DNA of 64,000 nucleotides from Saprospiraceae bacterium (GTDB taxonomy: Bacteria; Bacteroidota; Bacteroidia; Chitinophagales; Saprospiraceae): the NCBI GenBank assembly GCA_026986005.1, contig JALSPK010000141.1, positions 29,281-93,280 of the forward strand, given 5' to 3'. The translations under genes were made by a program, and so were the position numbers. The notes under the pieces are model-generated. The model did no database searches and was not told where the DNA came from. It saw nothing but the letters and a program-made list of their open reading frames with translations. How positions within the stretch are numbered: the first letter of the stretch is position 1; each line of letters opens with the position of its first letter. Below, in pieces: positions 36,255 through 45,715 of this stretch.

Positions 36255-36755
36255 ATGAAATATATCAAAGCAACAACCATTATCCTTTTTTTACTGGTAT
36301 CCGGCACTAGTTTAGTAGATGCTCAGGATTCTAGCCTGAAAGATATGCCCAAGTCTTTTCAGATAGGGGAGTATGAAGAGGGGTATGGTAATCTGATAAA
36401 GTTATATCCCAAGAGCTTGCTCAATATAAGTGGAGATTCTATTGAATTGGCTTATATCAACTGGATGTATCTACTGTATGATTTGGAAGAGCACTCTAAA
36501 AAAATCAATTTTGATTTGAGGGGGCTTAAGATATGGTTGAATGTGTTTTGGAATAAAAATGGCAATATAGACTATATTACATATTATCCCAAACCAAATT
36601 CTAGAAATATGGAATTTGAAAAACTAACCGCTTTTTTTATTGACTTTGTCAATCATTATAAAAAAAGAAGTAGTGGCATTGATAATTATGCACATTTTGG
36701 TAGCGCCAGATTTCCTTCATTTGCTGAAAAATATATTCCAAAAGAACAGAGATAG
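36255..36755 (+). CDS. Secreted protein of unknown function
   Basis: The 166-residue protein has a clear signal peptide (MKYIKATTIILFLLVSG, cleavage near VDAQD). The mature part is mixed alpha/beta with several aromatic residues and no cysteine. I do not recognise a family. It starts 60 bp after the giant repeat protein and may share its transcript. Confidence 0.6.
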   Translation: MKYIKATTIILFLLVSGTSLVDAQDSSLKDMPKSFQIGEYEEGYGNLIKLYPKSLLNISGDSIELAYINWMYLLYDLEEHSKKINFDLRGLKIWLNVFWNKNGNIDYITYYPKPNSRNMEFEKLTAFFIDFVNHYKKRSSGIDNYAHFGSARFPSFAEKYIPKEQR

Positions 36756-36798
36756 GATTACATTTATGAAAATGTATGTTTTCTTACAGGCATTAATT

Positions 36799-36960
36799 AG
36801 TGTCTGTCCACAAAGTCATTAAAATTGAAAAATAATCTTTTTGCGATATTTTTACTTTATTCAAATTACTGATGCTAAGGCATCACTAATTCTCAGAAAG
36901 ACAAAAATCTCCTTAAAAATCTTTATTTTTCAAAAATCAAGCACTTTATAGACAGACACT
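36799..36960. mobile_element. MITE copy 1 (162 bp)
   Basis: The non-coding element runs from AGTGTCTGTCC to GACAGACACT with roughly 19-bp terminal inverted repeats, and is flanked by the 4-bp direct repeat AATT (36795-36798 and 36961-36964). The centre contains the small palindrome TGATGCTAAGGCATCA. A second copy of identical length lies at 48195. No transposase using these ends is in the window. Confidence 0.88.
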
Positions 36961-37123
36961 AATTATAAATAAAATAGTCTTAAAGTTTCGGAATATACAA
37001 AAAAAAGTTACGCTATTGAATTAATTTTACTATTTTATCATTTAGTTATCAATGCTAAATATCTATTTTTATTTGTTAATGGCTTATTTTTGTAGTTATC
37101 AACCAAATAGTATGCGATAATAA

Positions 37124-37154
37124 TTTGTAAATACAATAAAACATCCTACCTTTG
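37124..37154 (+). promoter_or_regulatory. Promoter of the PpiD-like gene (TTTG-N19-TACCTTTG)
   Basis: TTTG at 37124-37127 and TACCTTTG at 37147-37154 are separated by 19 bp, the best consensus Bacteroidota promoter in the window. It lies 73 bp before the ATG at 37228. Confidence 0.7.
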
Positions 37155-37227
37155 CACGGTTTTTCAAATAGAATCGACAATAGTTTAAACTTATGTCGCA
37201 AAATTTTAAATAAAATAATTTTTTAAT

Positions 37228-39342
37228 ATGGCTTTAATAGGAACGATAAGAAAGAACACATGGCTTTTAGTAGTCATGATTGCGGTTGGTATGGGTGGAT
37301 TTATTCTACAAAGTATTGTTAGTGGTAGCAACAAATATGCGTCAGGGGATAGAACGACCATTGGTAAAGTAAATGGGAAAAAGATAGATTTTAGAGAATT
37401 TCAAGAGGCAGAGAGAATACTGTACGGTAATTCAACTGACAATATTTATGCTAATAAAAATACATTGTGGAACTATTTCAAGAATAAAACTATAGCGGAG
37501 ACTATAGCGGAAAAACTTGGAATGGGTGTGAGTAAAGAAGAGCTTATTGATTTGGAATTTGGGGATAACCTAAGTCCGATTATATCTGCTAGGTTCAAAA
37601 ATAAACAAACCGGAGTAGTAGATAAGAAGCAATTGGATCAAATCAAACAAATGATTGACGATGGTAGCTTGAATCCTGAATACAAAAGATTTTGGGCAGT
37701 TCAGGAAAAAGAAATACAATATGACAGGCTAAAAACTAAAATGTCCAATTTAGTATCCAAAGCATTTTATACTCCATCTTGGTATGCAGAAGACCTTGCT
37801 AAAATGAATGGTACTAAAGCAAACTTTAAATATGTGAAAGTGCCATTTGAAAAGATTGCAGATGACCAAGTAGAAGTAACAGATCAGGCTATTCAAGCGT
37901 ATCTCAATGAGCACAAGAATATGTACACAAATGAGGAGGAAAAAAGAGCAGTCAAATACGCAACTTTTGAAGTAAAACCCACGGATAAGGATGTAGCCGG
38001 TTTGAAAGTAAAATCCGAACAGCTTGCTAAAGATTTTAAAGCTTCGGAAAACGATAGTCTATTTGCTGTTACCAATGAAGGGGTAATAGGTAGTGTATAT
38101 TACAAATACGACGAACTTCCGGATGCTCTTAAAAAAGATTCCATTAGATGGAATAAAGGGGACGTGATAGGACCATACAAAGACAAAGACTTATTTACAG
38201 TCGCAAAGATAGTGGATAAGAAAATGGTTCCTGATAGTGTGAAAGCTAAACATATACTCAGGAGTGTAGCGCAGGGTGATGCTGAAGGATTTACTAAGGC
38301 GAAGGCAACAATTGATAGTTTAAAGACACTATTAGAAACCGGAAAAGAATCTTTTGATTCATTAGCAGTTAAATTTAGTCAAGATCCGGGTAGTGCAAGT
38401 AAGGGCGGTGACCTTGGAACTTTTGCACAAGGCAGGATGGTTCCTGCATTTAACTATGCTTGTTTCAATGGCAAAAAAGGCGGTCTTTATGTAGTAACAA
38501 CAAGATTTGGTGTTCATCTTATAAAAGTAGAAAATCAAATATTTAAAGATAAAGAACCAAAATATAGAGTAGCCTATATCAATACAAATATTATACCTAG
38601 TCAAGAGACTCAGGATTCTATTTATGATATTGCAAGTGAGATTATCACCAGTAGTGATGATGCTACTGCTTTTGAAGAGAATATAAAAAAATATGGTTTG
38701 ACAATGAAAAAGTCAATGCCGCTCAAAGCCAATGATTATACATTTATGGATTTAGGTTCAGGACAGACTTCAAGGGAGATAATCAAATGGGCGTTTGAAC
38801 CTGATACTGAAAAAGGAGATATAGCACCTACTGTTTTTACTTATGCCAATAAAAAATTGTACTACAACGAAAAATTTGTTTTAGCATATTTGAGTGATGT
38901 ATATCCTGTAGGATTAAGAAGTATTGATGAGGTGAGAAACGATGTAGAAACCTTGGTTAAAAATCAATTGAAAGGAAAGAAAATTGCTGAAATGATTAAA
39001 TCTAAGAGTCTTGAAGATGTTGCATCTCAATTTGACTTGAAAGTGGAAAATGCCGATAATGTGCTTTTCAATTCTAAATTTGTAAATAACCTTGGTAATG
39101 AGCCAAAGGTTCTTTATTACGCATTTAACGGTGAGACGGGAAAAACTTATGGACCGTTAGTGGGTAGTTCGGGAGTATTTATGATATCGCCTGTGAGTAT
39201 TGAAAAACCAAGTGCAGAATCAAACATTGTTGCTGAGAAGAAAAAGCTTTCAGATGCTGCTAGGACAAGTGTTCAATTCAGGTTGTTTGATGCTTTGTCA
39301 AAGAACATTGAAGTAAAAGATAATAGACAAAAATTCTTTTAG
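37228..39342 (+). CDS. PpiD/SurA-like membrane-anchored peptidyl-prolyl isomerase
   Basis: The 704-residue protein has a single N-terminal membrane anchor (about 12-30), a SurA_N-like chaperone region and a parvulin (PPIC) domain at about 350-435, with VKAKHILRS, FSQDPGSASKGGDLG and FGVHLIKVE. A further C-terminal chaperone-like region follows. The expected role is folding of outer-membrane and secreted proteins from the periplasmic face of the inner membrane. Length is typical of Bacteroidota PpiD-like proteins. A strong promoter precedes it and a terminator follows. Confidence 0.9.
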   Translation: MALIGTIRKNTWLLVVMIAVGMGGFILQSIVSGSNKYASGDRTTIGKVNGKKIDFREFQEAERILYGNSTDNIYANKNTLWNYFKNKTIAETIAEKLGMGVSKEELIDLEFGDNLSPIISARFKNKQTGVVDKKQLDQIKQMIDDGSLNPEYKRFWAVQEKEIQYDRLKTKMSNLVSKAFYTPSWYAEDLAKMNGTKANFKYVKVPFEKIADDQVEVTDQAIQAYLNEHKNMYTNEEEKRAVKYATFEVKPTDKDVAGLKVKSEQLAKDFKASENDSLFAVTNEGVIGSVYYKYDELPDALKKDSIRWNKGDVIGPYKDKDLFTVAKIVDKKMVPDSVKAKHILRSVAQGDAEGFTKAKATIDSLKTLLETGKESFDSLAVKFSQDPGSASKGGDLGTFAQGRMVPAFNYACFNGKKGGLYVVTTRFGVHLIKVENQIFKDKEPKYRVAYINTNIIPSQETQDSIYDIASEIITSSDDATAFEENIKKYGLTMKKSMPLKANDYTFMDLGSGQTSREIIKWAFEPDTEKGDIAPTVFTYANKKLYYNEKFVLAYLSDVYPVGLRSIDEVRNDVETLVKNQLKGKKIAEMIKSKSLEDVASQFDLKVENADNVLFNSKFVNNLGNEPKVLYYAFNGETGKTYGPLVGSSGVFMISPVSIEKPSAESNIVAEKKKLSDAARTSVQFRLFDALSKNIEVKDNRQKFF

Positions 39343-39370
39343 GTTACATTTTTATTAGCAGAATAGATTA

Positions 39371-39409
39371 AAAAGACCCTCAAAGTATATTGTGCTTTGA
39401 GGGTCTTTT
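39371..39409. terminator. Bidirectional intrinsic terminator
   Basis: A 15-bp perfect stem (AAAAGACCCTCAAAG with CTTTGAGGGTCTTTT) and a 9-base loop lie between the convergent PpiD-like gene and the Bat operon. The T- and A-rich ends let it work in both directions. Confidence 0.92.
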
Positions 39410-39458
39410 CGTAAAAGCAGAACAACTACAGCATAAAAAATAAAATGATATTATCGTA

Positions 39459-39971
39459 TTAAAGTTTTCGTGTTTTTAGTTTTTTCTTTTTCTTTTTATT
39501 TGGTTTTCTCTCTCTTGGAAGAAAATCGGATTTTTCATCAGGAAATGAAAAGTGGAACATATCATTTGGTTGTTGCACCGGTTCAATAATTTTCCCATCA
39601 GGATTTGGAAGGACTAAAACAGTTTGAGGTACGGTTTCTAGTGTATCTATATCATTGAACAAATAAGCCGGTTCAATTAATAGTTCGCCTTCTTTTTTGG
39701 GTTTTAGATAATAAGTGTAGCTTGATTGTTTCGTTGTGTTGCCATTTACCATACTGAACATTGAGCTTGTATTTGGTCCACTGACAATATCCCAATCCTT
39801 GAATTCGGGAGCTTCAAAATCCCCATCGGTATTTATCAATGAAAACTTAGCTATTATGTAATTACCCATAAGGACTGTATCACTTTGAATATTTAATTCA
39901 AATGATTTGTTTTGACCAATGCCTAAGTTTATGCTTAAAACCAGCCCTAGAAAAAATAGAATATTTTTCAT
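39459..39971 (-). CDS. batD: Short BatD-like protein (oxygen-tolerance domain only)
   Basis: The 170-residue protein has a signal peptide (ending GIGQN) and a single beta-sandwich resembling the first BatD domain: SDTVLMGNYIIAKFSL, FEAPEFKDWDIVSGPN and SYTYYLKPKKEGEL are the family landmarks. Full BatD proteins are several times longer with a membrane helix; here the C-terminus is a lysine/arginine-rich tail after RERKPNKKKK. A terminator follows, so this is the true end. It closes the MoxR/Bat operon. Confidence 0.75.
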   Translation of the reverse strand: MKNILFFLGLVLSINLGIGQNKSFELNIQSDTVLMGNYIIAKFSLINTDGDFEAPEFKDWDIVSGPNTSSMFSMVNGNTTKQSSYTYYLKPKKEGELLIEPAYLFNDIDTLETVPQTVLVLPNPDGKIIEPVQQPNDMFHFSFPDEKSDFLPRERKPNKKKKKKLKTRKL

Positions 39972-39979
39972 GATGATTG

Positions 39980-40861
39980 TTATTTAAATGTTATTGATTT
40001 TGCTATTTCTTTAAACTCATCTATAGCTTCTTTATCTGAACTTGATGAGATACAAACCAGATTAATTATTTGGTTTTTATAAACAATCAATCCTTTAAGT
40101 TTTATTTTATCATTATTATATTGAATTGAAGTGAAAATCTCTTTACCTTCATTTTGACTTTTTTCTATATTCTCACCAAAAGCTTTTTTTAGTTCATTTA
40201 TTTCATCCTTGTTTGACTCAGTATAAGTTATTGTTATTATCCTTTTGCTTCCATTTATGTCTTTTGATATTGAAATAGATTGTGGCATAAAAGAAAACTC
40301 TTTTTTATAAGGGAATTTTTCCTCGTCCAAATAGTAAGGGAGATCTTCATAAATTGATATTTTTTTACTTGTATCAATGTATATAGATTTAATTGCTTTA
40401 TAAAATGCTTTTTTATATTTGTCTTCTAAGTCAATATTGTAAAAGACCTTTATTTCAATCACTATTTTGCTATTTCCAAGATAACATAGCCAAAATGATT
40501 TTTCTGTATTATCTAAATTAACTTTACTTACAATTAGATTTCCTTTAAAATCATTAAATCTAATCTTATCTTTTTGTAGTATTGTATCTAATTTCAGCAT
40601 CTTATTTATAAATAATGATTCATAGTCTTCTAAAGAGACTTGTTTTTGTTCGATATTAAAAACAGTTTTGTCTTTTTCATCGATAAATGTTCTAGGACTT
40701 GCAGAAGTTTTTAGGTTTAAACCACTTGTATCGATAGATAAATAAGTGCCTTTAATATTGATTTTGCCCTCGTGGTTATTGTTGCTTAATTCTATTGTCT
40801 CTTGTCCAATTGCCAAACCGGAAAATAATATGTTAATTGTAAATATGAATAATTTGTACAT
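39980..40861 (-). CDS. Secreted protein of unknown function in the Bat operon
   Basis: The 293-residue protein has a signal peptide (cleavage near AIGQE) and two similar-looking alpha/beta halves (around FNDFKGNLIVSKV and IQYNNDKIKLKGLIVY), each ending in a helix. I do not recognise a family. The ATG at 40861 is chosen because the signal peptide begins there. It lies between batC and the short batD, 8 bp before the latter, so it is part of the operon. Confidence 0.6.
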   Translation of the reverse strand: MYKLFIFTINILFSGLAIGQETIELSNNNHEGKINIKGTYLSIDTSGLNLKTSASPRTFIDEKDKTVFNIEQKQVSLEDYESLFINKMLKLDTILQKDKIRFNDFKGNLIVSKVNLDNTEKSFWLCYLGNSKIVIEIKVFYNIDLEDKYKKAFYKAIKSIYIDTSKKISIYEDLPYYLDEEKFPYKKEFSFMPQSISISKDINGSKRIITITYTESNKDEINELKKAFGENIEKSQNEGKEIFTSIQYNNDKIKLKGLIVYKNQIINLVCISSSSDKEAIDEFKEIAKSITFK

Positions 40862-40914
40862 TTTAATTTGTTTTGTTTTAAAATAAGTATTGTTTATATG
40901 AAACCCGGTAGAAT

Positions 40915-41667
40915 TTACCAATCTTTTTTTCTTTTTTTGCTTTTTGTACTTGTTTTTCTTACTCTTTTTTGAATTTCTTTATCGTCATTTTCAATAGCCT
41001 TTAGCAATTTCTCCATTTCCTTTTTTGTCATTTTTTTGTTTTTATCTCCTTTTTCTTCCTCTTCTTGTTGCTGTTGGTTTTCTTTTTTGTCCTTTTCTTT
41101 TTCGTCCTTCTGTTGTTGTTGCTGCTGCTGTTGTTTATTTTCTTGGTCTTTGTTTTGTTGTTGTTTGTTTTTGTCCTTTTGGTTTTTGTTTTGTTGTTTC
41201 TGTTGTTGTTTCTGTTGTTGTTTCTGTTGTTGTTGTTGCTGTTTTTTCATTTGTCGCAGCAATTGTTTTACTAGATTTAGATTTTTTCTAGTATCTTCAT
41301 CTTTAGGATTCAATCTCAAGGACTGTTTAAATGATTCAGCACTTTCTTTTAGTTTTTTATTATTAAAGTACGCGTTTCCAAGATTGTGGTAAATCTTACT
41401 TTTCAATTTATTATCATTAGTTTCGCTCAATGCCTTTTGATATTTTTCAATGGCTTCGTCAAATCTTTTCTGTTGGTAAAGAGTATTGCCTAAATTGTAA
41501 TTTGCCTTATATTCCTCTTCTTTTTCCAATGCTTTTTTATATTTTATTTCTGCATTTTCAAAATCTCCTTCGGTGTAAAGCTTATCAGCTTCAATACGCT
41601 GTTTATGCCCGCTCTGAGCATTTAATGAAGTTATTGACAAAAAAACTAAGATTAATATATTTTTCAT
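40915..41667 (-). CDS. batC: BatC-like TPR protein with Gln/Lys-rich tail
   Basis: The 250-residue protein has a signal peptide (LNAQS). Three TPR units (about 20-130) contain YKANYNLGNTLYQQKRFDEA, YHNLGNAYFNNKKLKESA and similar. The C-terminal ~110 residues are low-complexity Gln/Lys/Glu. This layout is typical of BatC, a periplasmic scaffold in the aerotolerance operon. It starts 1 bp after the batB stop. Confidence 0.85.
   Translation of the reverse strand: MKNILILVFLSITSLNAQSGHKQRIEADKLYTEGDFENAEIKYKKALEKEEEYKANYNLGNTLYQQKRFDEAIEKYQKALSETNDNKLKSKIYHNLGNAYFNNKKLKESAESFKQSLRLNPKDEDTRKNLNLVKQLLRQMKKQQQQQQKQQQKQQQKQQNKNQKDKNKQQQNKDQENKQQQQQQQQKDEKEKDKKENQQQQEEEEKGDKNKKMTKKEMEKLLKAIENDDKEIQKRVRKTSTKSKKRKKDW
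41064..41250 (-). repeat. Gln-codon-rich low-complexity tract in batC
   Basis: Imperfect CAA/CAG runs (seen as tgttgttgt and tgttgtttc units on the plus strand) encode the glutamine/lysine tail. Short-period repeats of this kind can slip, so length may vary between strains. Confidence 0.7.
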
Positions 41668-41668
41668 T

Positions 41669-42667
41669 TCATTTTTTCTTTTCTTTTACAAAAAACATCG
41701 ACACAAAAAATAGTATTGCGAATATCAAGAAGTATTGGAAGTAGCTCTCATATTGGGTAAATGATCTTTGCTCAACCTCTCTTTTTTCAATTCGTTCCAT
41801 TTGTTCTTGAACAGAATTCAAAATCTCATCTCCTTGCAATATTGAATAATATCGACCTCCACCATTATCGGCAATTTCATTCAATAATTCTTCATTGATA
41901 ATTGATTTTATATAATTGCCATTTTCATCTTTTTTATATTTTTCTACACCAAATCTATCTTTATAGGGTATGTAACCACCTTTGGATGTACCCACCCCTA
42001 TTGTGAAAATCACAAGTCCGTTGTCATGAGCTTTTTTTGCTTTAGTTATCGCATTACCATCATGATCTTCGCCATCGCTTATTATTATCATCGCTCTTTG
42101 ATGCTTGACATTATCATCATAACCTTTTTCAGCAATCGCAATAGCTTCTTCTATTGCAGTCCCTTGATTTTCTATTAAATCGGTGTCTGCAGTTTTTGTA
42201 AACATTTTGGCTGCGGAATAATCACTTGTCAATGGCATTTTGAGAAATGCATCACCTGCAAAAAATATCAACCCAATCCTATTACCTTTTAGCTTGTCTA
42301 TAATCTTTTCAATTAGCTTTTTACTTTTTTCCAATCTGTTTGGTGATATATCCGTACAAAGCATGCTCCTGGATATATCAAGAGCTATAAAAATATCTGA
42401 ACTTTGGACTTTTACTTTTTCTCGTTTATTGGCCCATTGAGGATTGGCTAATGCTATTAGTGAAAATATAAAAATCAACAGATATATAATATTTTTTACC
42501 CAATGATGTCTTTTATTATATTTAGGTACGATTTTATCAAACAAAGGGGAATCAATAAATTTGTTCTTATCCTTTTTTCTTTTTGTTTCCGAATACACAA
42601 ATAGCAGTATTATTGGTAACAGTCCAATAAACAGGTATAAATATTCACTATTTTCAAATCTAAACAT
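41669..42667 (-). CDS. batB: BatB, VWA-domain membrane protein
   Basis: The 332-residue protein has two N-terminal helices (about 10-25 and 58-77), a periplasmic or cytoplasmic von Willebrand A domain with MIDAS motif DISRSM, TSDYSAA and ISDGEDHDG, and a C-terminal helix before a lysine tail. This is the BatB plan. It follows batA by 56 bp and pairs with BatA and the MoxR ATPase. Confidence 0.9.
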   Translation of the reverse strand: MFRFENSEYLYLFIGLLPIILLFVYSETKRKKDKNKFIDSPLFDKIVPKYNKRHHWVKNIIYLLIFIFSLIALANPQWANKREKVKVQSSDIFIALDISRSMLCTDISPNRLEKSKKLIEKIIDKLKGNRIGLIFFAGDAFLKMPLTSDYSAAKMFTKTADTDLIENQGTAIEEAIAIAEKGYDDNVKHQRAMIIISDGEDHDGNAITKAKKAHDNGLVIFTIGVGTSKGGYIPYKDRFGVEKYKKDENGNYIKSIINEELLNEIADNGGGRYYSILQGDEILNSVQEQMERIEKREVEQRSFTQYESYFQYFLIFAILFFVSMFFVKEKKK

Positions 42668-42723
42668 ATTGTTTAAGTCGTTTTTTTACTATACAAATTA
42701 TTTCTAACGATTCGTATTTACTT

Positions 42724-43728
42724 TTATATTAAAGTTCTCAAAATTGTTTTTTTAAATATCAATATCAGTAAAAGCAAAAGTAATCCCGGAATTAAAAACA
42801 ATCGAAATTCTTCACTATAACGTTTAAATACTTTAACTTCAATTTTTGTTTTTTCCAATTTATCAATATAGTCATAAATTTTTGCTAATTCTCTTTCGTT
42901 TTTAGCTCTAAAATACTTTCCGTTTGTTGCTTTTGCCACCTCATTTAATAGCCTCTCATCAATTTCGACTCTAGTCATTCTAAATATCAATTTTCCAAAT
43001 TGCCTACCGATGGGAGAATTTGCCATTCCTTGTGATCCAACGCCGATAGTATATACTTTTATTCCATTTTCTTTTGCCAGTTCGGTAGCTGTTGCCGGAT
43101 CTATATATCCTGAATTATTGACCCCATCAGTAAGCAGAATTATAACTTTACTTTTTGATTTTGAATTTTTAAGCCTATTGACTGCTGCTGCTAATCCGTT
43201 GCCTATGGCTGTTCCGTCTTTGATTGTACCGGCTTGTATTTGTTCAACCAAGCTGACTAACAAATCATGATCGGTAGTGACAGGTGAGAACGTAAAAGCT
43301 TCGCCGGAGAACACAACAAGACCTATCCTATCATAAGGTCTATTGTTGATAAAGTCAATAGCAACTTTTTTGCTTGCTTCCAATCGATTTGGCTTAAAGT
43401 CTGTAGCAAGCATGCTGGTCGAAACATCAATTGCCATAACGATATCAATACCTTCTGCATTAACAGATTCTTGTTTAAGAGAGAGTCTGGGTCTTGCAAA
43501 GGCTAATATTAATAGAGCCAAAGCCAAAAGTTTGAAGAAAGGAATTGAATTGTAAAGTAGAGTTTTCCAGTTTGCTGTATTTTCTTTCAAGCCTTCAAGT
43601 GAAGGCATAGGTATATACGCTTTGTTCTTGATAGATTTGTATTTTATCCACCAAAAGAGGAAAGGGATTATTAGTAATAGTACTAAAATCCAAGGGTACA
43701 AAAATTCTATGTTTTGTATTTTATACAT
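42724..43728 (-). CDS. batA: BatA, VWA-domain membrane protein
   Basis: The 334-residue protein has helices at about 12-30 and 58-77, a VWA domain with MIDAS DVSTSM, TTDHDLL and LLTDGVNNSG, and a C-terminal helix. The VWA domain binds a divalent metal and probably mediates protein contacts regulated by MoxR. It resembles BatB in plan, and the two genes are adjacent duplicates common to Bat operons. Confidence 0.9.
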   Translation of the reverse strand: MYKIQNIEFLYPWILVLLLIIPFLFWWIKYKSIKNKAYIPMPSLEGLKENTANWKTLLYNSIPFFKLLALALLILAFARPRLSLKQESVNAEGIDIVMAIDVSTSMLATDFKPNRLEASKKVAIDFINNRPYDRIGLVVFSGEAFTFSPVTTDHDLLVSLVEQIQAGTIKDGTAIGNGLAAAVNRLKNSKSKSKVIILLTDGVNNSGYIDPATATELAKENGIKVYTIGVGSQGMANSPIGRQFGKLIFRMTRVEIDERLLNEVAKATNGKYFRAKNERELAKIYDYIDKLEKTKIEVKVFKRYSEEFRLFLIPGLLLLLLILIFKKTILRTLI

Positions 43729-43822
43729 AGTTAGTTCTTTATTAAATTGGGCTAAAGCCCGGGTTTTTCTTTATCTATTATTACTTTTGCTACAGCAAGC
43801 GGTAATAGCAAATAATATGTGT

Positions 43823-44845
43823 CTATTCTACCTGCTGTGGTATCGTTTTGTTAACAAAATCTATAGTATCAACCAAAAACTTTTTATGAATATCTTCACC
43901 TGGTTTTGCCTTTGCAAATTTAACCAAGTCTGCTATTTGCAGAATATTTTTAATAGTATTAGTATCTTTTTCGCTTATTGATAATTTTGATAGAGAATCT
44001 GCAATCTCATCTGTAGTTTGTTCTAGAGCTTTTATACTGAATCTGTTTTCCAAATACTCTCTTAATACATGGGTGAGTTTGGACTGGTACTCCTTAATTC
44101 TAGATTCTTCTTTCCATGCTTTTTCTTCTTCTATTTTTTTAAGTTTTTTCAAAGCTATTGTATGAGCAGGAAGTACTATTTCATGTTTAGGTTCGGAAGT
44201 TTTTGTTTTTTCCTTTTTAAATAATTTCGGTAAAAGGAAAGCAGCTAATGTTAGCAGAATAATCCCCAAGGCGATATATATATATAACAGGTAGTCTCTC
44301 CAATTTTCTTTCTCTATAATTAAACCTTTTATAGGAGTAAAATCCCTTATTGTATCTTTAGGGTTGACGGTAGGAAATACCAAGATACTAGGGTATTGAT
44401 CTAGTTTATCAGGGTAAATAGTATCTGTCAATTCATCGGTGTGTTTCACTACAAAAGGTAATATCATGTATGCTCCCGGATCCCAAATTTTCAGTTTTAT
44501 TTGATTGTTTTTTTGTGTTTTATCAATTGTGATTTTATTATCTACACCTTTCCATTTTCCAAAATCAGAAATTTCAAAATCTACAATATTTTGTTCGGAG
44601 GAATCTATCTTAGAAAAATTATATTTATTTTTATATATTTTTTGTATCCCTGGAGCATCAAGAACTGCTATATTGAAGGTGTTTATATCCTTGGATGGGT
44701 CAATTGTGATATCAAACACTGCATCCCATCCAATAACAGTACTGTCTTGTTTTGAATGAATAGTTATTTCGTTTTGTGCATTTAGTTCGATAAATGCTAT
44801 TAAAACAACTAAGGTTGTAAATATATATGTTTTTACACTTTTCAT
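43823..44845 (-). CDS. Bat-operon membrane protein with DUF4381-like C-terminus
   Basis: The 340-residue protein has a signal peptide (ending LNAQN), an N-terminal ~150-residue beta-sandwich, one membrane helix (about 186-205) and a cytoplasmic helical domain containing VLREYLENRF and KALEQTTDEI. The C-terminal part resembles DUF4381-type proteins that sit between DUF58 and BatA genes. It overlaps the DUF58 stop by 4 bp. Function unknown beyond the operon context. Confidence 0.7.
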   Translation of the reverse strand: MKSVKTYIFTTLVVLIAFIELNAQNEITIHSKQDSTVIGWDAVFDITIDPSKDINTFNIAVLDAPGIQKIYKNKYNFSKIDSSEQNIVDFEISDFGKWKGVDNKITIDKTQKNNQIKLKIWDPGAYMILPFVVKHTDELTDTIYPDKLDQYPSILVFPTVNPKDTIRDFTPIKGLIIEKENWRDYLLYIYIALGIILLTLAAFLLPKLFKKEKTKTSEPKHEIVLPAHTIALKKLKKIEEEKAWKEESRIKEYQSKLTHVLREYLENRFSIKALEQTTDEIADSLSKLSISEKDTNTIKNILQIADLVKFAKAKPGEDIHKKFLVDTIDFVNKTIPQQVE

Positions 44846-45711
44846 TTTGTTCTTCTTTTAAAAAACTTATGCAAAGCAAGAGAGTAATCGTCTTTTACTT
44901 GAATATCTATAATATCAAGACCTAATTTATTAAAATTTTCTTTAAACTCTTTATAATTTTTTGCATACCATTTCTCATATTTCTGTCTTATTTTTGATGA
45001 AGAAGTATCTAGGATTATTTTTTCTCCTGTCTCGGAGTCTTCTGTTTTAATAAGACCGACATTTGGTAATTTGTATTCAGCTTGATCGAAAATGTGAACA
45101 CCGATTACATCGTGTTTTTTACCGGCGATACGCAGAGGTGTTTCATAATCTTTGCAAAGGAAATCGGACAGTACGAATACGATACTTCTTTTTTTATTAA
45201 CATTGTTAAGGTACTTTAAAGCCAGACTTAAATCTGTACCATTGCTTTCTGCATTATAATAAATAATCTCTCTGATGATTCGCAGAATATGTGATTTTCC
45301 TTTTTTGGGAGGAATATATTTTTCTATTTTATCCGTGAATAATATTGCCCCCACTTTATCGTTGTTGGAGATTGCGGAAAACGATAAAACTGCGCTAATT
45401 TCCGCTGTCACTTCACTTTTAAGTTTTGACTTAGTCCCAAAAAAAGTAGATTTACTTATATCAATTAGCAGCATTACGGTTAGTTCTCTTTCTTCTTCAA
45501 AAACTTTTATATGCGGTTGGTCTGTTCGTGCTGTGACATTCCAATCTATATTTTTAACCTCATCTCCATATTTATAAGCTCTCACTTCGGCAAAAGACAT
45601 ACCCAATCCTTTGAATGCGCTGTGATATTCACCACTAAAGATGTTCTTGCTAAGACCTTTAGTTTTAATTTCAATTTTCCTGATATTTTTAATTATCTCT
45701 TTTGCTTCCAT
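44842..45711 (-). CDS. DUF58 domain protein of the MoxR/Bat operon
   Basis: The 289-residue cytoplasmic protein has the DUF58 signature FAEVRAYKYGDEVKNIDWN near residues 40-60 and a VWA-like fold with DISKSTFFG. DUF58 proteins accompany MoxR ATPases and the Bat proteins. The 4-bp overlap with the next gene shows translational coupling. Confidence 0.9.
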   Translation of the reverse strand: MEAKEIIKNIRKIEIKTKGLSKNIFSGEYHSAFKGLGMSFAEVRAYKYGDEVKNIDWNVTARTDQPHIKVFEEERELTVMLLIDISKSTFFGTKSKLKSEVTAEISAVLSFSAISNNDKVGAILFTDKIEKYIPPKKGKSHILRIIREIIYYNAESNGTDLSLALKYLNNVNKKRSIVFVLSDFLCKDYETPLRIAGKKHDVIGVHIFDQAEYKLPNVGLIKTEDSETGEKIILDTSSSKIRQKYEKWYAKNYKEFKENFNKLGLDIIDIQVKDDYSLALHKFFKRRTK

Positions 45712-45715
45712 TTTA

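Noticed and set aside
36640..36822. Short frame overlapping the end of the secreted protein gene and the MITE
   Set aside because: It lies mostly inside another gene in a different frame, has no recognisable features and runs into the mobile element.
41025..41392. Plus-strand reading frames rich in Phe, Cys and Leu
   Set aside because: They are the complement of the Gln/Lys-rich tail of batC and have no start context or homology.
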